From NCBI GenBank assembly GCA_023512835.1, contig CM042091.1, positions 19,733,506 to 19,797,505 of the forward strand: 64,000 bases of DNA. The letters are read 5' to 3'. Numbering within the stretch: position 1 is the stretch's first letter; every line of letters starts with the position of its first letter. The DNA is from Taxillus chinensis. Taxonomy: Eukaryota; Streptophyta; Magnoliopsida; Santalales; Loranthaceae. Shown in pieces: positions 34,685 to 45,921 of the stretch. Position numbers and translations under genes: made by a program. Below the pieces are notes generated by a model, which saw nothing but the letters and a program-made list of their open reading frames with translations, was not told the origin of the DNA and searched no databases.

Positions 34685-36430
34685 ATGTTAGACCAAGGCT
34701 TGGGAGACCACACTGAGGACCGACTTTTAGGGCTCGAACAAGCTCAGCAAGAGATAGGGAGCAGTCTCCACGAGGTTCAGTTTCAGTTGAAAACCATGAT
34801 GGACCTACTAACCAAAGTGACAACTGCAAGGGAATCAGCCCCAGCAGGAGGGGTGGCTAATCAGGGACAAACGCAGAACCCACCACAAGAGTTTATACAA
34901 GTTTAAGCAGATTCCCAGACCTATGTGCCACCGAGCGTGGTTCCGGGAAGTTCTCGCCAAGTTTCGACTACACCGCCAAATGTAGGAACACCAATCTCAG
35001 AAAACCCCACGAGAGCAAGGGACTTACCTGCTCCCAAGGAAACTAACCAACAACCAAGCTGGAAGCAAATAGAAGCAAGGTTAAAGGCTGTTGAAGGGGC
35101 AGAAAGTTATGGGATGACTAATGCCTATGATTTATGCTTGGTACCTGGAGTAGTGCTACCTCCAAAATTCAAAATGCCTGATTTCGAAAAATTTAATGGT
35201 ACCCAATGCCCGAAGACCCATTTGACGATGTATTGTCGCAAGTTGGCCGCACACACCAACAATGACAAACTACTAATACACTGCTTCCAAGAAAGCTTAA
35301 CTGGCGGGCCATTACGATGGTACATTCAGTTAGAAGGCAGTCGTATTCGTACTTGGAATGACTTGGCCACAGCCTTCTTACCGCAATACAAACATGTGAC
35401 AGAACTAGCACTAGACAGATTTGCGTTGCAGTCGTTCGAGAAAGCTGACAAAGAAAGTTTCAAGACTTACGCTCGAAGATTGAGAGAAGCAGCTATGGAC
35501 GTTCAACCCCCACTAACTGAATGAGAGCTCACCACCCTTTTCATCAGTACACTAAGGGGTGTTTACTATGAAAAACTGGTTGGGAATGTATCAAAGAACG
35601 TCGCTGACTTAGTTGCCTCAGGAGAGAGAATTGAGGGCGGCATCAGGGAAGGCAGGCTTGGTGGGAATAAAACCGAGACTCCTAGAAGGCCCACGCCACC
35701 CAATCGCAAGAAAGAAGAAGAAGCACAAGCAATCTGGCAACCTAAGCTCGACTTCACCTCCTCTGGGGCACAATTGGGACAATGTATCATGCCAGGATAT
35801 TACGGCGGGCAGCCCATGTCATCTTATGTGACATCAGCCCTGCCACCACAATTCCAGCAGTATCATCCACAATGAGGAAGCCTGTACGCGCCTCAGCCGA
35901 GCCAACCTCAGCTAGCCCAACCTCAACCTGAGCAATCAAAGCAGCCCCGGCAGAATCAGACTTTTGGAAAGACTGGGCAACAAAAGTTTGATCCAATTCC
36001 TGTCACATACACAGAAGCCTATACACAATTGTTAGCAGCAGGACTCGTTAGTCCAATACCCCTAAAAGAACGAACTCCTCCATATCCTAACTGGTGCAAA
36101 GTTGAGGCCCATTGTGCATACCATGGAGGCGCAAGTGGGCATGACACCGAGAATTGTTTTGCTCTGAAAAAGAAGGTCCAACACCTAAGAGATGTTGGAT
36201 GGCTAGACTTCTCCAAGATGACCAATGCTCCTAATGTGGGCACCAACCCTCTGCCTGAACACTCGGGCAATATCGCCAATATAACGACTGGACTTGGAAA
36301 TCCTTCTAGAAAGGTTTCTAAGATCAAGATGAACGAGTACCAGCTATTCTGTATCTTACATGAGAACGGGTTCTTGGTAATCAAAGGGGTGACTGAAGCC
36401 ACGAGAGGCACAGACTCAGAGAAACGTTGT
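34685..36430 (+). pseudogene. Ogre gag region, three in-frame stops
   Basis: Structural protein of the virus-like particle. An N-terminal helical stretch (RLLGLEQAQQEIGSSL) and a Pro/Gln-rich linker lead to the core capsid region starting LPPKFKMPDFEKFNG and including GGPLRWY, FLPQYKH and KTYARRLREA. This is the usual retrotransposon gag core. A zinc-finger-like C-x-Y-H...G-H-D-x-x-x-C followed by VQHLRDVGWLDF (about 36117-36210) is the Tat-type nucleocapsid. The frame runs unbroken in phase into the protease. It is interrupted only by TAA 34904-34906, TGA 35522-35524 and TGA 35873-35875. Start at the first ATG of the conserved frame; the true start could differ. Non-functional as read. Confidence 0.88.
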
Positions 36431-37597
36431 GTTTACCATGGATCATCTTATAGACATGACATTGAGGAATGTGAGGAATTCCATGAAGCTGTGCAAGCCC
36501 TCATTAACTCCCGAAGGCTAGAAATCACATACGAGTCAGAAGAATTTGCGACCTGTATGGCTTCGACGGGGCGTACAAAGGCATTGGGGGCGCCCAAACC
36601 TTTAATTATCGAATATGAGGAAAAACCAAAGATCGCCACGTTGGCACAAGGGGTCCGATCTCTTGTCATCCAAACTCCCGCTCTATTCCCTTACCAAAAT
36701 GATAAAGCAGTGCCTTGGAAATACCACTGCGAATCGATCATTAGAGGAAGCCCCACAGCCAAGAAGAAAACAAGAAGCGGTCGTGTCTATGGATCGGAAG
36801 AAGGTATTGAGGTCAACAAAAACAAAGGAGGAGAGCATGATCTACTCCCCATGCCTACACCAGGTAGTAAGAACACCCCTGTTATTGATGGGGATCCCAC
36901 CGAATTCCTTAAGCTAATCAAGCAGAGCGAGTACAACATTGTAGACCAACTCAGTTGGCAGCCGGCTCGTATCTCTTTATTGTCTTTACTCATGGATTCA
37001 ACTCCGCATAGAGAAGCCCTCATGAAGGTTTTGAGTAGGGCCTACGTTCCTTCGACTATATCCTTGGAAAATCTCAATAGTCTCGTTAACAATATCGTGG
37101 TGGATAACTTCCTTAGTTTTGGCAAAGATGAGTTACCATCAGAAGGCATTGGACACGTCAAAGCCTTACACATATCTGTCAAATGCAAGGATCACATTAT
37201 CTCCCGCGTGCTGATCGACAATGGGTTGTCCCTAAACATCATTCCAACCCAAATCCTGAAGCAACTGCCAATAGACCCCTCTCATGTGCGTCCCACTAAT
37301 ATGGTTGTAAGAGCCTTTGACAGTGAAAAGCGGGAAGTAGTGGGTACACTAGATATCCCTTTGCAAATTGGTCCAAGTGAGTTTATGGTGGAATTCCAGG
37401 TGATGGACATCGCTCCATACTACAGTTGTTTGCTTGGAAGACCATGGATCCACTCGCCAGGGAGCGGTGCCATCGACACTACATCGAAGGTCAAGTTTGT
37501 GGTAAACGGCCAACTCATCTGCGTACACGGAGAAGCGAGATTCGTTACCAAGCCCATGTCTTCTTACATTGAAAGTAATGAGGACATACCAGAATAA
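36431..37597 (+). pseudogene. Ogre second zinc-finger-like motif and aspartic protease
   Basis: Continues the gag frame. A second C-x-Y-H...H-D-x-E-x-C block (CVYHGSSYRHDIEEC) is followed by a linker and the protease, which matures the polyprotein. The catalytic motif is VLIDNG (about 37213-37230) in the context SRVLIDNGLSLN. The flap and C-terminal block are CLLGRPWIHSPG. The catalytic Asp is present, but the residue after DNG is Leu where Ser is usual in this lineage, which may impair activity. A stop (TAA 37595-37597) separates it from the in-phase G-patch segment. The longest open frame of the region, 36029-37597 (522 codons), spans late gag and protease. Confidence 0.88.
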
Positions 37598-37960
37598 TCT
37601 TACCGATCGTTCGAAGTGGTTAATGCGGCCTATGCCCCAAACACTGGAAAGTTACTAGATATAGGGGGCTTGTTCCCAAAGACTACAAAGATGGTTGCCA
37701 CAGTCATGCTTAAGCTGGGGCATAAAGAAGGTCAAGGCCTGGGGGCACGAGCACAAGGAATCAAGGAACCTTTAGTCATACAAAGCACTAAAGAAAGGTA
37801 CGGATTGGGCTACAAGCCTACCAAGGCTGACAAATCAAGAGAAGCCGCGAGGAAAAGGGAGTCCCGCTTAGCCAGAATAGAGAAGAGGCCCCTCCAAGAG
37901 CAAAGGATGACGTTCCCACCCCTTGGGGCCATATTCCATAGCGCCGGTTTTATCCATTAG
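37598..37960 (+). pseudogene. G-patch domain segment after the protease
   Basis: In phase with gag-protease. From about 37680 it shows the glycine pattern of a G-patch (MLKLGHKEGQGLGARAQGI, then YGLGYKP), followed by a Lys/Arg-rich tail and a TAG at 37958-37960. G-patch domains bind RNA or activate DEAH helicases in host proteins; comparable segments follow the protease in some retroviruses. Here it sits between protease and RT, just before the probable intron. Separated from the protease by one stop. Confidence 0.75.
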
Positions 37961-38269
37961 AGGAAGGAATGCACCATAGCCATGTTACGGGCCGACCGTG
38001 GAGAGCAAGAACAGATGGGGCGGGTGAATAATTGGACCCCCAGGGCACCAGCTGAACAATTGGAGCATTGTGGACCTCCCGGCCAAGTAATGATCAAAGA
38101 AGCTTTGTGGGGGAATGTTCTATTTTATTATGTTTTCAAAATTGCAAACAATGATTGTAACCCTTTCGGAATATTTATGAAATAAGACTTTTGCCAAAAC
38201 GTATCTTCTTGCATTGCATGACATGTGCATCATCATATTTGGTTAAACTGGTCAAACTTTTACTAACAG
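37961..38269 (+). other. Probable intron between protease and RT
   Basis: Ogre elements are known to carry an intron here. The gag-protease-G-patch frame closes at 37960 and RT restarts in another phase. The gap ends in a textbook acceptor, TTTTACTAACAG (AG 38268-38269), after which the RT frame is open. The gap is AT-rich in its second half. I could not fix the donor; GT sites lie near 38023 and elsewhere. Confidence 0.6.
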
Positions 38270-39833
38270 GTACAATCAGGCTAAAAGAGATCTGTTAAGT
38301 AAAGAAGAAACGAGTTGCTTAAGGTTTGACCGTAATCTAGCTTGGGAACAACTAGTATGTGGGGCGGAGGAAGCCGACGACAAGGAAAACTTCGAGCCTC
38401 CGGAGGACATCATGCACCTGTTGGAAAGGGAGGATCGACTCATTGTTTCTAGCGAAGTTCCGATCGAGACTATCAACTTCGGTATGCCTACTGAGCGAAA
38501 AGAACTGTGGCTAGGATCTCGAATCACTAAAGACGTCAAGAACTGATTAATCAACCTCTTAAGAGCCTATATCGATGTTTTTGCGTGGTCTTACAAAGAT
38601 ATGCCAGGGCTGAATACCGATATAGTGCAGCACCAGCTGCCACTAAATCCAGAATGCACACCCGTACGACAGAAGTTACGACAAATGAGACCGGCAATGA
38701 TATTGAAAATCAGAGAAGAGGTGCGGAAACAATGGGATGCTGGATTCCTTAGCGTAGCTCGATACCCGGAGTGGTTCGCTAACATCGTGCCCGTCCCAAA
38801 GAAAGGCGGGAAAGTCCGTATGTGCGTAGACTACCGCGACCTCAACAAGGCTAGCCTAAAGGACAACTTTCCATTACCTCACATCGACACCTTGGTAGAT
38901 AACACCGCTAAACATGCTATGTTTTCTTTCATGGATGGTTTCTCCGGCTACAACCAAATTCGGATGGACCCCGATTACAAAGAAAGGACCACCTTCACAA
39001 CTATCTGGGGCACCTTCTGCTACAATGTCATGCCTTTTGGACTCAAGAATGCCGGGGCAACATATCAGAGGGCCATGGTGACACTCTTCCATGACATGAT
39101 GCATAAAAAAGTGGAGGTTTACGTCGATGATATGATCACCAAGTCAGGAAAGGAGGAAGACCACGTGGAGGTATTGCGTAAACTATTCAACAGATTGCGC
39201 AAATACCAGCTAAAGTTAAATCTGGCCAAGTGTACTTTTGGAGCTACATCCGGTAAACTACTGGGATTTGTTGTCAGTCAAAATGGAATAGAAATCGACC
39301 CCGATAAGGTCCAGGCCATCGAAGAAATGTCCATACCAAAGACTATCAAGGAAGTTAGAGGTTTCCTCGGGCGACTCAACCATGTTGCCCGCTTTATCTC
39401 ACAGCTTATTGCAACTTGCGAACCTATCTTCAAAGTGCTACGCAAGAATAGCCCCGAGGTTTGGAATGACGAATGTCAAGAGGCCTTTGACAAAATCAAG
39501 CAATACCTTATGAATCCACCAATTTTGGCTCCTCCAACGCCTAACGAACCCTTGATCTTGTATTTGACGGTCCGGGATACATCCATGGGCTGTGTATTGG
39601 GGCAGCTTGATGAAGCGAAGAAAAAGGAGCAAGTCATTTATTACTTGAGCAAGAAATTTACATCGTGCGAAGAGAAGCATACTCCCTTAGAGAAAGCTTG
39701 TTGCGCCCTTGTCTGGACCACACGAAGATTAAGACAGTACACCCTCTACCATACTACATGGCTCATCTCAAGACATGACCCACTCAAATATCTGTTGGAA
39801 AAACCGGCAATGACAGGAAGGATTGCAAAGTGA
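38270..39833 (+). pseudogene. Ogre reverse transcriptase and RNase H
   Basis: Copies the element RNA into DNA and degrades the template. RT blocks in order are PVRQKLRQMRP, VPVPKKGGKVRMCVDYRDLN, PLPHIDTLV, FSFMDGFSGYNQI, MPFGLKNAGATYQ and the catalytic YVDDM (about 39119-39133), then LGFVVSQNGIE and the connection. The Gypsy RNase H follows, with TPLEKACCALVW and a final HDPLKYLLEKP. All RT catalytic aspartates are present. Stops: TGA 38544-38546 upstream of the RT core and TGA 39831-39833. The frame 38601-39833 (410 codons) is otherwise intact, making this the best-preserved enzyme of the window. Confidence 0.93.
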
Positions 39834-40560
39834 CAACTGCTCTTATCCGAATATGACATCATCTATGTCCCACAGAAGGCCATCAAGGGAAGTGCCATAG
39901 CAGTTACTTGCATGGGGCCTTGGAGGATTATGAGCCCATGAGCTCCGATTTTCCCAGGACGAATACATCAATATTGTTCAGGAGGATCATAAATCAAGGA
40001 CGTGGATCTTATGGTTTGATGGAGCCTCAAACTTATCCGGTCATAGCATTGGGGCAGTATTAATCTCCCTAACCGGTCGACATTACCCCATGGCCGCCAA
40101 ATTGACCTTCCCTTGCACAAACAACATAGCAGAATATGAGGCTTGTATTATGGGTCTCCAAGAAGCCTTGATCAAGGGAATCACAAAACTTCAAGTCTTT
40201 GGGGATTCAACCTTAGTAATCTACCAAGTCCGTAAGGAGTGGGAAACCCGGAATCCCAAACTCATTCCCTACCAAAAGAATGATATGTGATATGGCTAAA
40301 CTATTTGATGAAATCTCATTTGAGCATGCATCCTGGGAACATAATCAGATTCCTGATGCTTTGGCTACTTTGGCAGCCCTCCTTCGGTTGGATACAAGTT
40401 TAGAAGTGCCCTCTTTCGACATCTGTGTACAAGAGGTGCCAATATACTGTATGATGACAAGTATGAATACTAACACAAAGTCATGGTATCATGATATCAA
40501 GCGATATCTACTCACAAGAGAATATCCAGGGAAGTCTCGGAATCAGAAAAAAGAAATATC
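39834..40560 (+). pseudogene. Second, archaeal-type RNase H (aRNH) of the Tat lineage
   Basis: Tat elements carry an extra RNase H of archaeal/plant type after the Gypsy RNase H. It opens with WILWFDGASN, then NIAEYEACIMGL, FGDSTLVI and, after a frameshift near 40283, IPDALATLA. These supply the expected acidic residues D, E, D and D, all conserved. At least one frameshift lies between the Gypsy RNase H and 39970, and two more near 40283 and 40560-40590 shift the frame and restore it. It is a diagnostic marker for the Tat/Ogre assignment. Confidence 0.85.
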
Positions 40561-41730
40561 CGACGAACAAGTGCTAACTACTTCTTAGATGGGCCAGTCC
40601 TTTATAAGCACAGCTACGACATGGTGCTACTACGGTGCGTGGAGAAGGGCAAGACAGCTCAGATCCTCAACGAAGTCCACAATGGTAACTGTGGAGCACA
40701 TGTGAATGGACACGCTCTATCCCGACAGATCATGAGGATGGGCTACTACTGGGTCACCATGGAAAAGGATAGCATCAATCATGTGCGCACATGTCTTAAA
40801 TGCCAAGTTTACGGGGATCGAATCCAAGCACCTCCGTCCTACTTACACACAATGACCTCTCCTTGGCCTTTCGCCATGTGGGGAATGGACGTCATTGGAG
40901 CCATTTCACCTAAGGCTTCCAACGGTCATAGATTCATCCTAGTGGCGATCGATTACTTCACCAAATGGGTGGAAGCAGCTTCCTATGCCCAAGTCACTCA
41001 ATCGGTGGTAGTTAGGTTTCTTCGAAGCAACATCATCTGTCGTTATGGGTTCCCCGAGCAGATTATAATTGACAATGCTGTCAATTTGAACAACCGAATG
41101 ATGGATAATTTATGCGAAGGATTTAGGATCCGACACCGCAATTCTACTCCGTATCGTCCCAAGATGAATGGAGCGGTTGAGGCAGCAAATAAAAATATCA
41201 AGAACATCATTCGAAAAATGACTGAGACATACAAGGATTGGCATGAGAAACTTCCATATGCACTACATGCTTATCGGACTTCTATGCGAACATCAACTGG
41301 GGCAACTCCTTTCTCCTTAGTGTATGGTATGGAAGCAGTCCTACCCATCGAAGTGGAAATCCCGTCTCTCAGAGTTCTCAAGGATACTCAACTAGACGAA
41401 ACAGAATGGGTCAAAGACCATTTTGAGCAGCTAAATCTGATCGAAGGAAAACGTCTTACCGTAGTCGGTCGAGGCCAGCGGTACCAACAAAGGATGATGG
41501 CCAGCTTCAACAAAAAAGTAAAGCCCTGAACTTTCAAAGAAGGGGATTTGGTCTTGAAGAAAATACTACCGATACAGCATGATCACATGGGCAAATGGAC
41601 TCCAAACTATGAAGGTCCATACGTTGTAAAAAGAGCATTCTCGAGAGGTGCCCTAGTCTTCATCGAAATGGACGGAGTTAAGCTACGAAATCCTGTAAAC
41701 AGCGATGCTGTAAAAGAGTTTTATGTTTAA
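40561..41730 (+). pseudogene. Ogre integrase, one in-frame stop
   Basis: Inserts the cDNA into host DNA. The N-terminal zinc site is H-x-H...C-x2-C (HNGNCGAHVNGH, then CLKC). The catalytic triad is intact: D in WGMDVIG, D in IIDNAVN and E in GAVEAANK. The core continues with ALHAYRTSMRTSTGATPF. The C-terminal part reads KEGDLVLKK and WTPNYEGPYVV, a GPY/F-type module. No chromodomain is seen, as expected for Tat. The frame from 40621 to the TAA at 41728-41730 is uninterrupted except for TGA 41527-41529. In AVN the second aspartate context deviates slightly from the usual DNGxxF. Confidence 0.92.
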
Positions 41731-41871
41731 CTTCGCCACTTCAAAAACTGTTATACCCAACTGAATCAAAATCTCATGCTTCAGCCCCTCACATAATTGG
41801 GCTAAATTCGTCCTCACTATATGACAATCAAGTTTGCATGACTTGACAAACAAAGTTCGTGGCCCAAGAGC

Positions 41872-41987
41872 GGACTTGGTGAAAACCTAAAAAGGCACCA
41901 AGGGTAAAACACAAAGCTCAATCAAAAGAAAAAGAAAGGCGGACTTGGCGAAAACCCGAAAGGGCGCCAAGGGTAAAATACAAAGCC
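41872..41987 (+). repeat. Duplicated 48-bp block, offset 67 bp
   Basis: GCGGACTTGGTGAAAACC...GCACCAAGGGTAAAA recurs as GCGGACTTGGCGAAAACC...GCGCCAAGGGTAAAA. Confidence 0.8.
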
Positions 41988-42593
41988 AACAAAAAGTGCA
42001 GAGATATCAGAATCCATGATCCTCTAAGAAAACCAAAGTGGGAGACAACTCTCGAGCTCCCCAAGCAAACAGTCGCAGAAAGGTCGTCACGCCACTTCAA
42101 ACCAGGGACTAGGCTGTGAACCAAAGGATTGGTCAAATCTTAAGCATACTCTGATCGACTTTACAAGACATGTCTTTTTAAAGCTATTATCCTTGTACTA
42201 CAAAAGGGAGTTTAGTTTAACTTTATATGATGATAAACAAGTTATTCCATATGCAATGATGCAATTGTAAGTGCAAAATGTCTTATCAAATAAATATCGT
42301 TTTGGCCTTTTAAAAATCATTTTAAAATCGTTCATTCCCCGCTTGAGTTTCCTAAACTTTGCTTCGCCGTGAGGTTTGCATAAGGCAATAACAAAGCTCT
42401 GGACTTTTGCCTTAAGAGAAATCAGGGCTCAGGCAACTTAGCGGTTGCTCATCAGAGAAGAAGAGGATGCCAAGTCATCCTGGCAACGTGCTTTTCGGAA
42501 GAAGCGGCACCAAAATCTCCTTAGATTGTCTCTGCCCAGCATTTTGTGTACCTCATGCACATTCTCAAAGATTCAGACCTCCCCCCGCGCCAC

Positions 42594-42655
42594 ATGCATC
42601 AATTACATTTCATGCATCAATTACATTTCATGCATCAACCGCATTTCATGCATCA
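42594..42655 (+). repeat. 18-bp repeat, about three units
   Basis: CATGCATCAATTACATTT-type units; the third is altered to CAACCGCATTT. Confidence 0.8.
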
Positions 42656-42805
42656 TTCCTACATCTGGCATGTTTGCTCCCGTCCAAACTGCAAGACTGT
42701 TGTCACGGCATAATGCCTCCTACCCTAGTGGATAAGCCTTAGAGCTCCAGAAGTGAGGAAAGTTTTCATCCCCAAACAGAGAAACCGTTCATTTTGATCA
42801 AAATA

Positions 42806-43330
42806 TCCAAAGCCATGCTCACCCGCATGCAAAACATCCAAAGCCATGCTCACCCACATGAAAAACATCCAAAGCCATGCTCACCCGCATGAAAAACATC
42901 AAAAGCCATGCTCCCCGCATGAAAAACATCCAAAGCCATGCTCCCCGCATGCCAAACATCCAAAGCCCTGCTCCCCGCATGCCAAACAACCAAAGCCATG
43001 CTCACTTGCATGCAAAACATCCAAAGCCATGCTCACCTGCATGCAAAACATCCAAAGCCATGCTCACCCGCATGCAAAACATCAAAAGCCATGCTCACCC
43101 GCATGCAAAACATCCAAAGCCATGCTCCCCGCATGCCAAACATCCAAAGCCCTGCTCCCCACATGCCAAACAACCAAAGCCATGCTCCCCGCATGCCAAA
43201 CAACCAAAGCCATGCTCACCCGCATGCAAAATATCCACTACCATGCTCACCCACATGCAAAACATCCAAAGCCATGCTCACCCGCGTGCCAATTATCCAA
43301 AGCCATGCTCACCCGCATGCCAAACCACAC
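42806..43330 (+). repeat. 30-31-bp minisatellite, 17 units
   Basis: Units of the form CCAAAGCCATGCTCACCCGC followed by ATGCAAAACAT. Units alternate between a CTCACC type and a shorter CTCCCC type. Because no unit carries a stop and the period is not a multiple of three, several frames stay open; the resulting frames (42846-43541, 42877-43356, 42938-43456) are artefacts. Confidence 0.93.
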
Positions 43331-43425
43331 CAAAACCTCAAAATATCAATCACTGAGAGGAGAATCAACTGGTCAAAATGGGTACAGTCTTATCTTTGCA
43401 TATCATTCGTACACAAACAACGCGC

Positions 43426-43438
43426 AAAGAGGGGCAGC
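43426..43438 (+). other. Ogre polypurine tract
   Basis: AAAGAGGGGCAGC directly precedes the 3' LTR. Plus-strand primer site. Confidence 0.8.
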
Positions 43439-45921
43439 TATTGGACCCCATTTTGACCGGGCCAGATTACAACCAAAGAAATCCAAAAATAAGAGTCATT
43501 TTTTAGGGATCTCAAAATGTCCCAAGGTCAACACCAAATGATAGAGGACGAAATTTGGAAACCAACGCACTTGACCGTGCCCGAATTCGATTTAAAACGA
43601 AGAAGTTATGACTAAAATAGCTTTCGGCATGGAAAGTCAAACTTGTGAAAGGACAGTCAAACGCCCTCGGTCAAATTGACTGAAAATATGATTGCAGAAA
43701 TCTCCCAGAAGCTGTTCAGGCGAATTCATGGTCGCAGCCTCGATGCTCGTAGCACTCACAAACTCAAAGTTCGCAGACCCGCAGCACCCCCAGCCTCGCA
43801 GACTCGCAGCACTCGCAGTCGAAGCCCAGCAGCCAGCCTCGAAGCCCCGTAGTCCATCTCAGCCTCGAAGCTCGCAGCCTGCACCCGTAACACCTAGCCT
43901 CGAAGCCCCGTAGTCCAGCGCAGCCTCGAAGCCTCGCAGCTTGCACCCGCAGCACCTAGCCTCGAAGCCCCGTAGTCCAGCTCAGCCTCGAAGCTCGCAG
44001 CCTGCACCCGTAGCACCTAGCCTCGAAGCCCTATAGTCCAGCTCAGCCTCGAAGCTCGCAGCCTGCACTCGCAGCACCTAGCCTCGAAGCCCCGTAGTCC
44101 AGCTCAGCCTTGAAGCTCGCAGCCTGCACCCACAACACCTAGCCTCGAAGCCCTGTAGTCCAGCTCAGCCTCGAAGCTCGCAGCCTGCACCCGCAGCACC
44201 TAGCCTCGGAGCCCCGTAGTCCAGCTCAGCCTCGAAGCTCACGGCCTGCACCCGCAGCACCTAGCCTCGAAGTAGCTTGCCTCGTAGTCCAGCTCAGCCT
44301 CGAAGCTCGCAGACTGCACCCGCAGCACCTAGCCTCGAAGCCCCGTAGTCCAGCTCAGCCTCGAAGCTCGCAGCCTGCACCCGCAGCACCCAGCCTCGTA
44401 GCCTCGTAGTCGCAGTCTCACAGACTTGCTTCGTAAACCCAGCTTCGACTCTTCAACACGGCTTTGACCCTTCAACCCTTCGATGCGGCTACGACCCTTC
44501 GACGCGGCTTCGACCCTTCAACCCTTCGATGCGGCTATGACCCTTCGAAGCAACTGCCAGCCTTCGACCTTTAAAGCAACCTCCAGCCTTCGACGCAGCA
44601 ACAACCTTCGGCCCTCCACCAGCTATGACCTTCGACCCCGCGAGGCAGCCACGCGAACTTCAACCCTGCAGGCTTCGGCTGAAAACTCCAAACAACGCTG
44701 TTTTCAACCCTCTTTTAAGTGCACAGTAAAGCAAATGCTGTGTCTCTCAGAATTAATTTGAAACGGCTCCAAACACGAGTTTAAATGCTGGGACTCTCAG
44801 AAATGCGTTAATTAACGCCTGGGAACTCATTTTTCACCTCATAAATACACATGTCGGTCTTGAAACTTGGATTGACGCCTGGGAACTCCAAAAGTCACAT
44901 CACTTAATTCATCAAGTACCCAAGTGGGCGGTTGTCTCCTCTTCGAACTCTATAAAAAGGAGGCATTACCCATTGCCAAAGGGGGGATCCGGTTTTGAAA
45001 AAAGGAAAAAACATCTAAGGATAGAGAGAAAAAAGGGGAGAGCGCTGAATTCTACAGACATCATTGGCAGGAGCTGAAGAAAACGTCTCCCTCCACCCTT
45101 GCTGGAGTCTAGTCCCCGCATTCCTCAAGCATTTGAAGAGGAGTAAAGCTAGCAGGAACATCAACCTTGATTTCCAGGTTTTATTCCCCTCCCCTCTTAC
45201 ATTCATCATCATCCCTACACCAAAATCTCACCTTTTTATCCAAAAATACAAAGCGTTTTCAAAGGCCCGGTGGCTGTGGGATTGAGCTCTCATGCTCATG
45301 TCCTTGCCACTTGGCCAATATTGGGTCCGATAGTGAATCTAAGCTTCACAGTATGCTCTTCACGACACAGACCCTACTTTTTCGTTTTTTAAGAGAAAAA
45401 TCCAAATTCTTTTTAAACAAATCCAAGCCCTTGTGACTGCGAGACCAAGTCTTATTGCTTATGTCTCCATCATCCGACCAACATCAACTGTAGCAGTGAA
45501 TCCGAGCTCCACGCTGTGCTCTTCATGCCACGGGTTTTCTTTCTATTTTCCTCGATAAAACAAAAGAATAACATTCTCTTTTAAATAAACCAACCATGGT
45601 TTTTTTTTACAATGAAAAAAGGAAATAAAAATAAGCAAGCACCCATAGATAAAGACTAGGTACCAATCTTGGGCGTTGTGGGGGTGCAAGAGCTTTTCTT
45701 CCTTCCCCACACGTAACCGACTCCCGAACCTATTCTCTGGAAATCGTAGACCCTCCTAGGTGGCCAAACACACCTTTATTTTTGTTTGGTGGCGACTCTA
45801 TTTCTTCTATCTCTCTTTTGGTTTTGTATGAGCTATGGCAATGATGGCTCAATGACCAAATCTCCATCCAAAGGAGTAATCTCAAGCCAGTCACGAGCCC
45901 GGACGACACCGGGTGATGATA
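43439..45921 (+). mobile_element. Ogre 3' LTR (about 2483 bp)
   Basis: Same content as the 5' LTR: start (now TATTGGACCCC, TG changed to TA), 61-bp minisatellite (about 43830-44400, roughly nine units), TATA box (44951-44958) and end GGTGATGATA. It is about 80 bp shorter than the 5' LTR, mainly through minisatellite unit number and a missing segment near 29470-29540. The next element starts only 25 bp further on. Confidence 0.9.
43830..44400 (+). repeat. 61-bp minisatellite in Ogre 3' LTR, about 9 units
   Basis: Same unit as in the 5' LTR; unit number and point changes differ. Confidence 0.9.

Larger units (their letters stand above)
41731..43425 (+). other. Ogre 3' untranslated region, repeat-rich
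   Basis: No frame of the element remains. Three repeat types occur: a 48-bp block starting GCGGACTTGG occurring twice (about 41872 and 41939), an 18-bp ATTTCATGCATCAATTAC repeat (about 42594-42655) and a 30-31-bp minisatellite. Tandem repeats in this position are known in Ogre elements. Confidence 0.8.
28353..45921 (+). mobile_element. Ogre-type (Tat lineage) Ty3/Gypsy LTR retrotransposon, 17.6 kb
   Basis: Two LTRs of about 2.5 kb bound an internal region with the full Tat layout: tRNA-Arg-like PBS, extra ORF1 upstream of gag, gag-protease, probable intron, RT-RNase H, second archaeal-type RNase H, integrase, repeat-rich 3' region and polypurine tract. The extra ORF1, second RNase H, long LTRs and large size together indicate the Ogre group. 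Flanking pentamers AGAAG (28348-28352) and GGAAG (45922-45926) differ at one base and are probably the target duplication. The coding region has about a dozen stops and a few frameshifts, so the copy is non-autonomous. Confidence 0.93.

Noticed and set aside
42806..43330. Regular 30-31-bp repeats resembling a CRISPR array; long His/Pro/Cys-rich open frames
   Set aside because: The units are contiguous without unique spacers and lie in a plant retrotransposon 3' region. Open frames in several phases come from a stop-free repeat unit.
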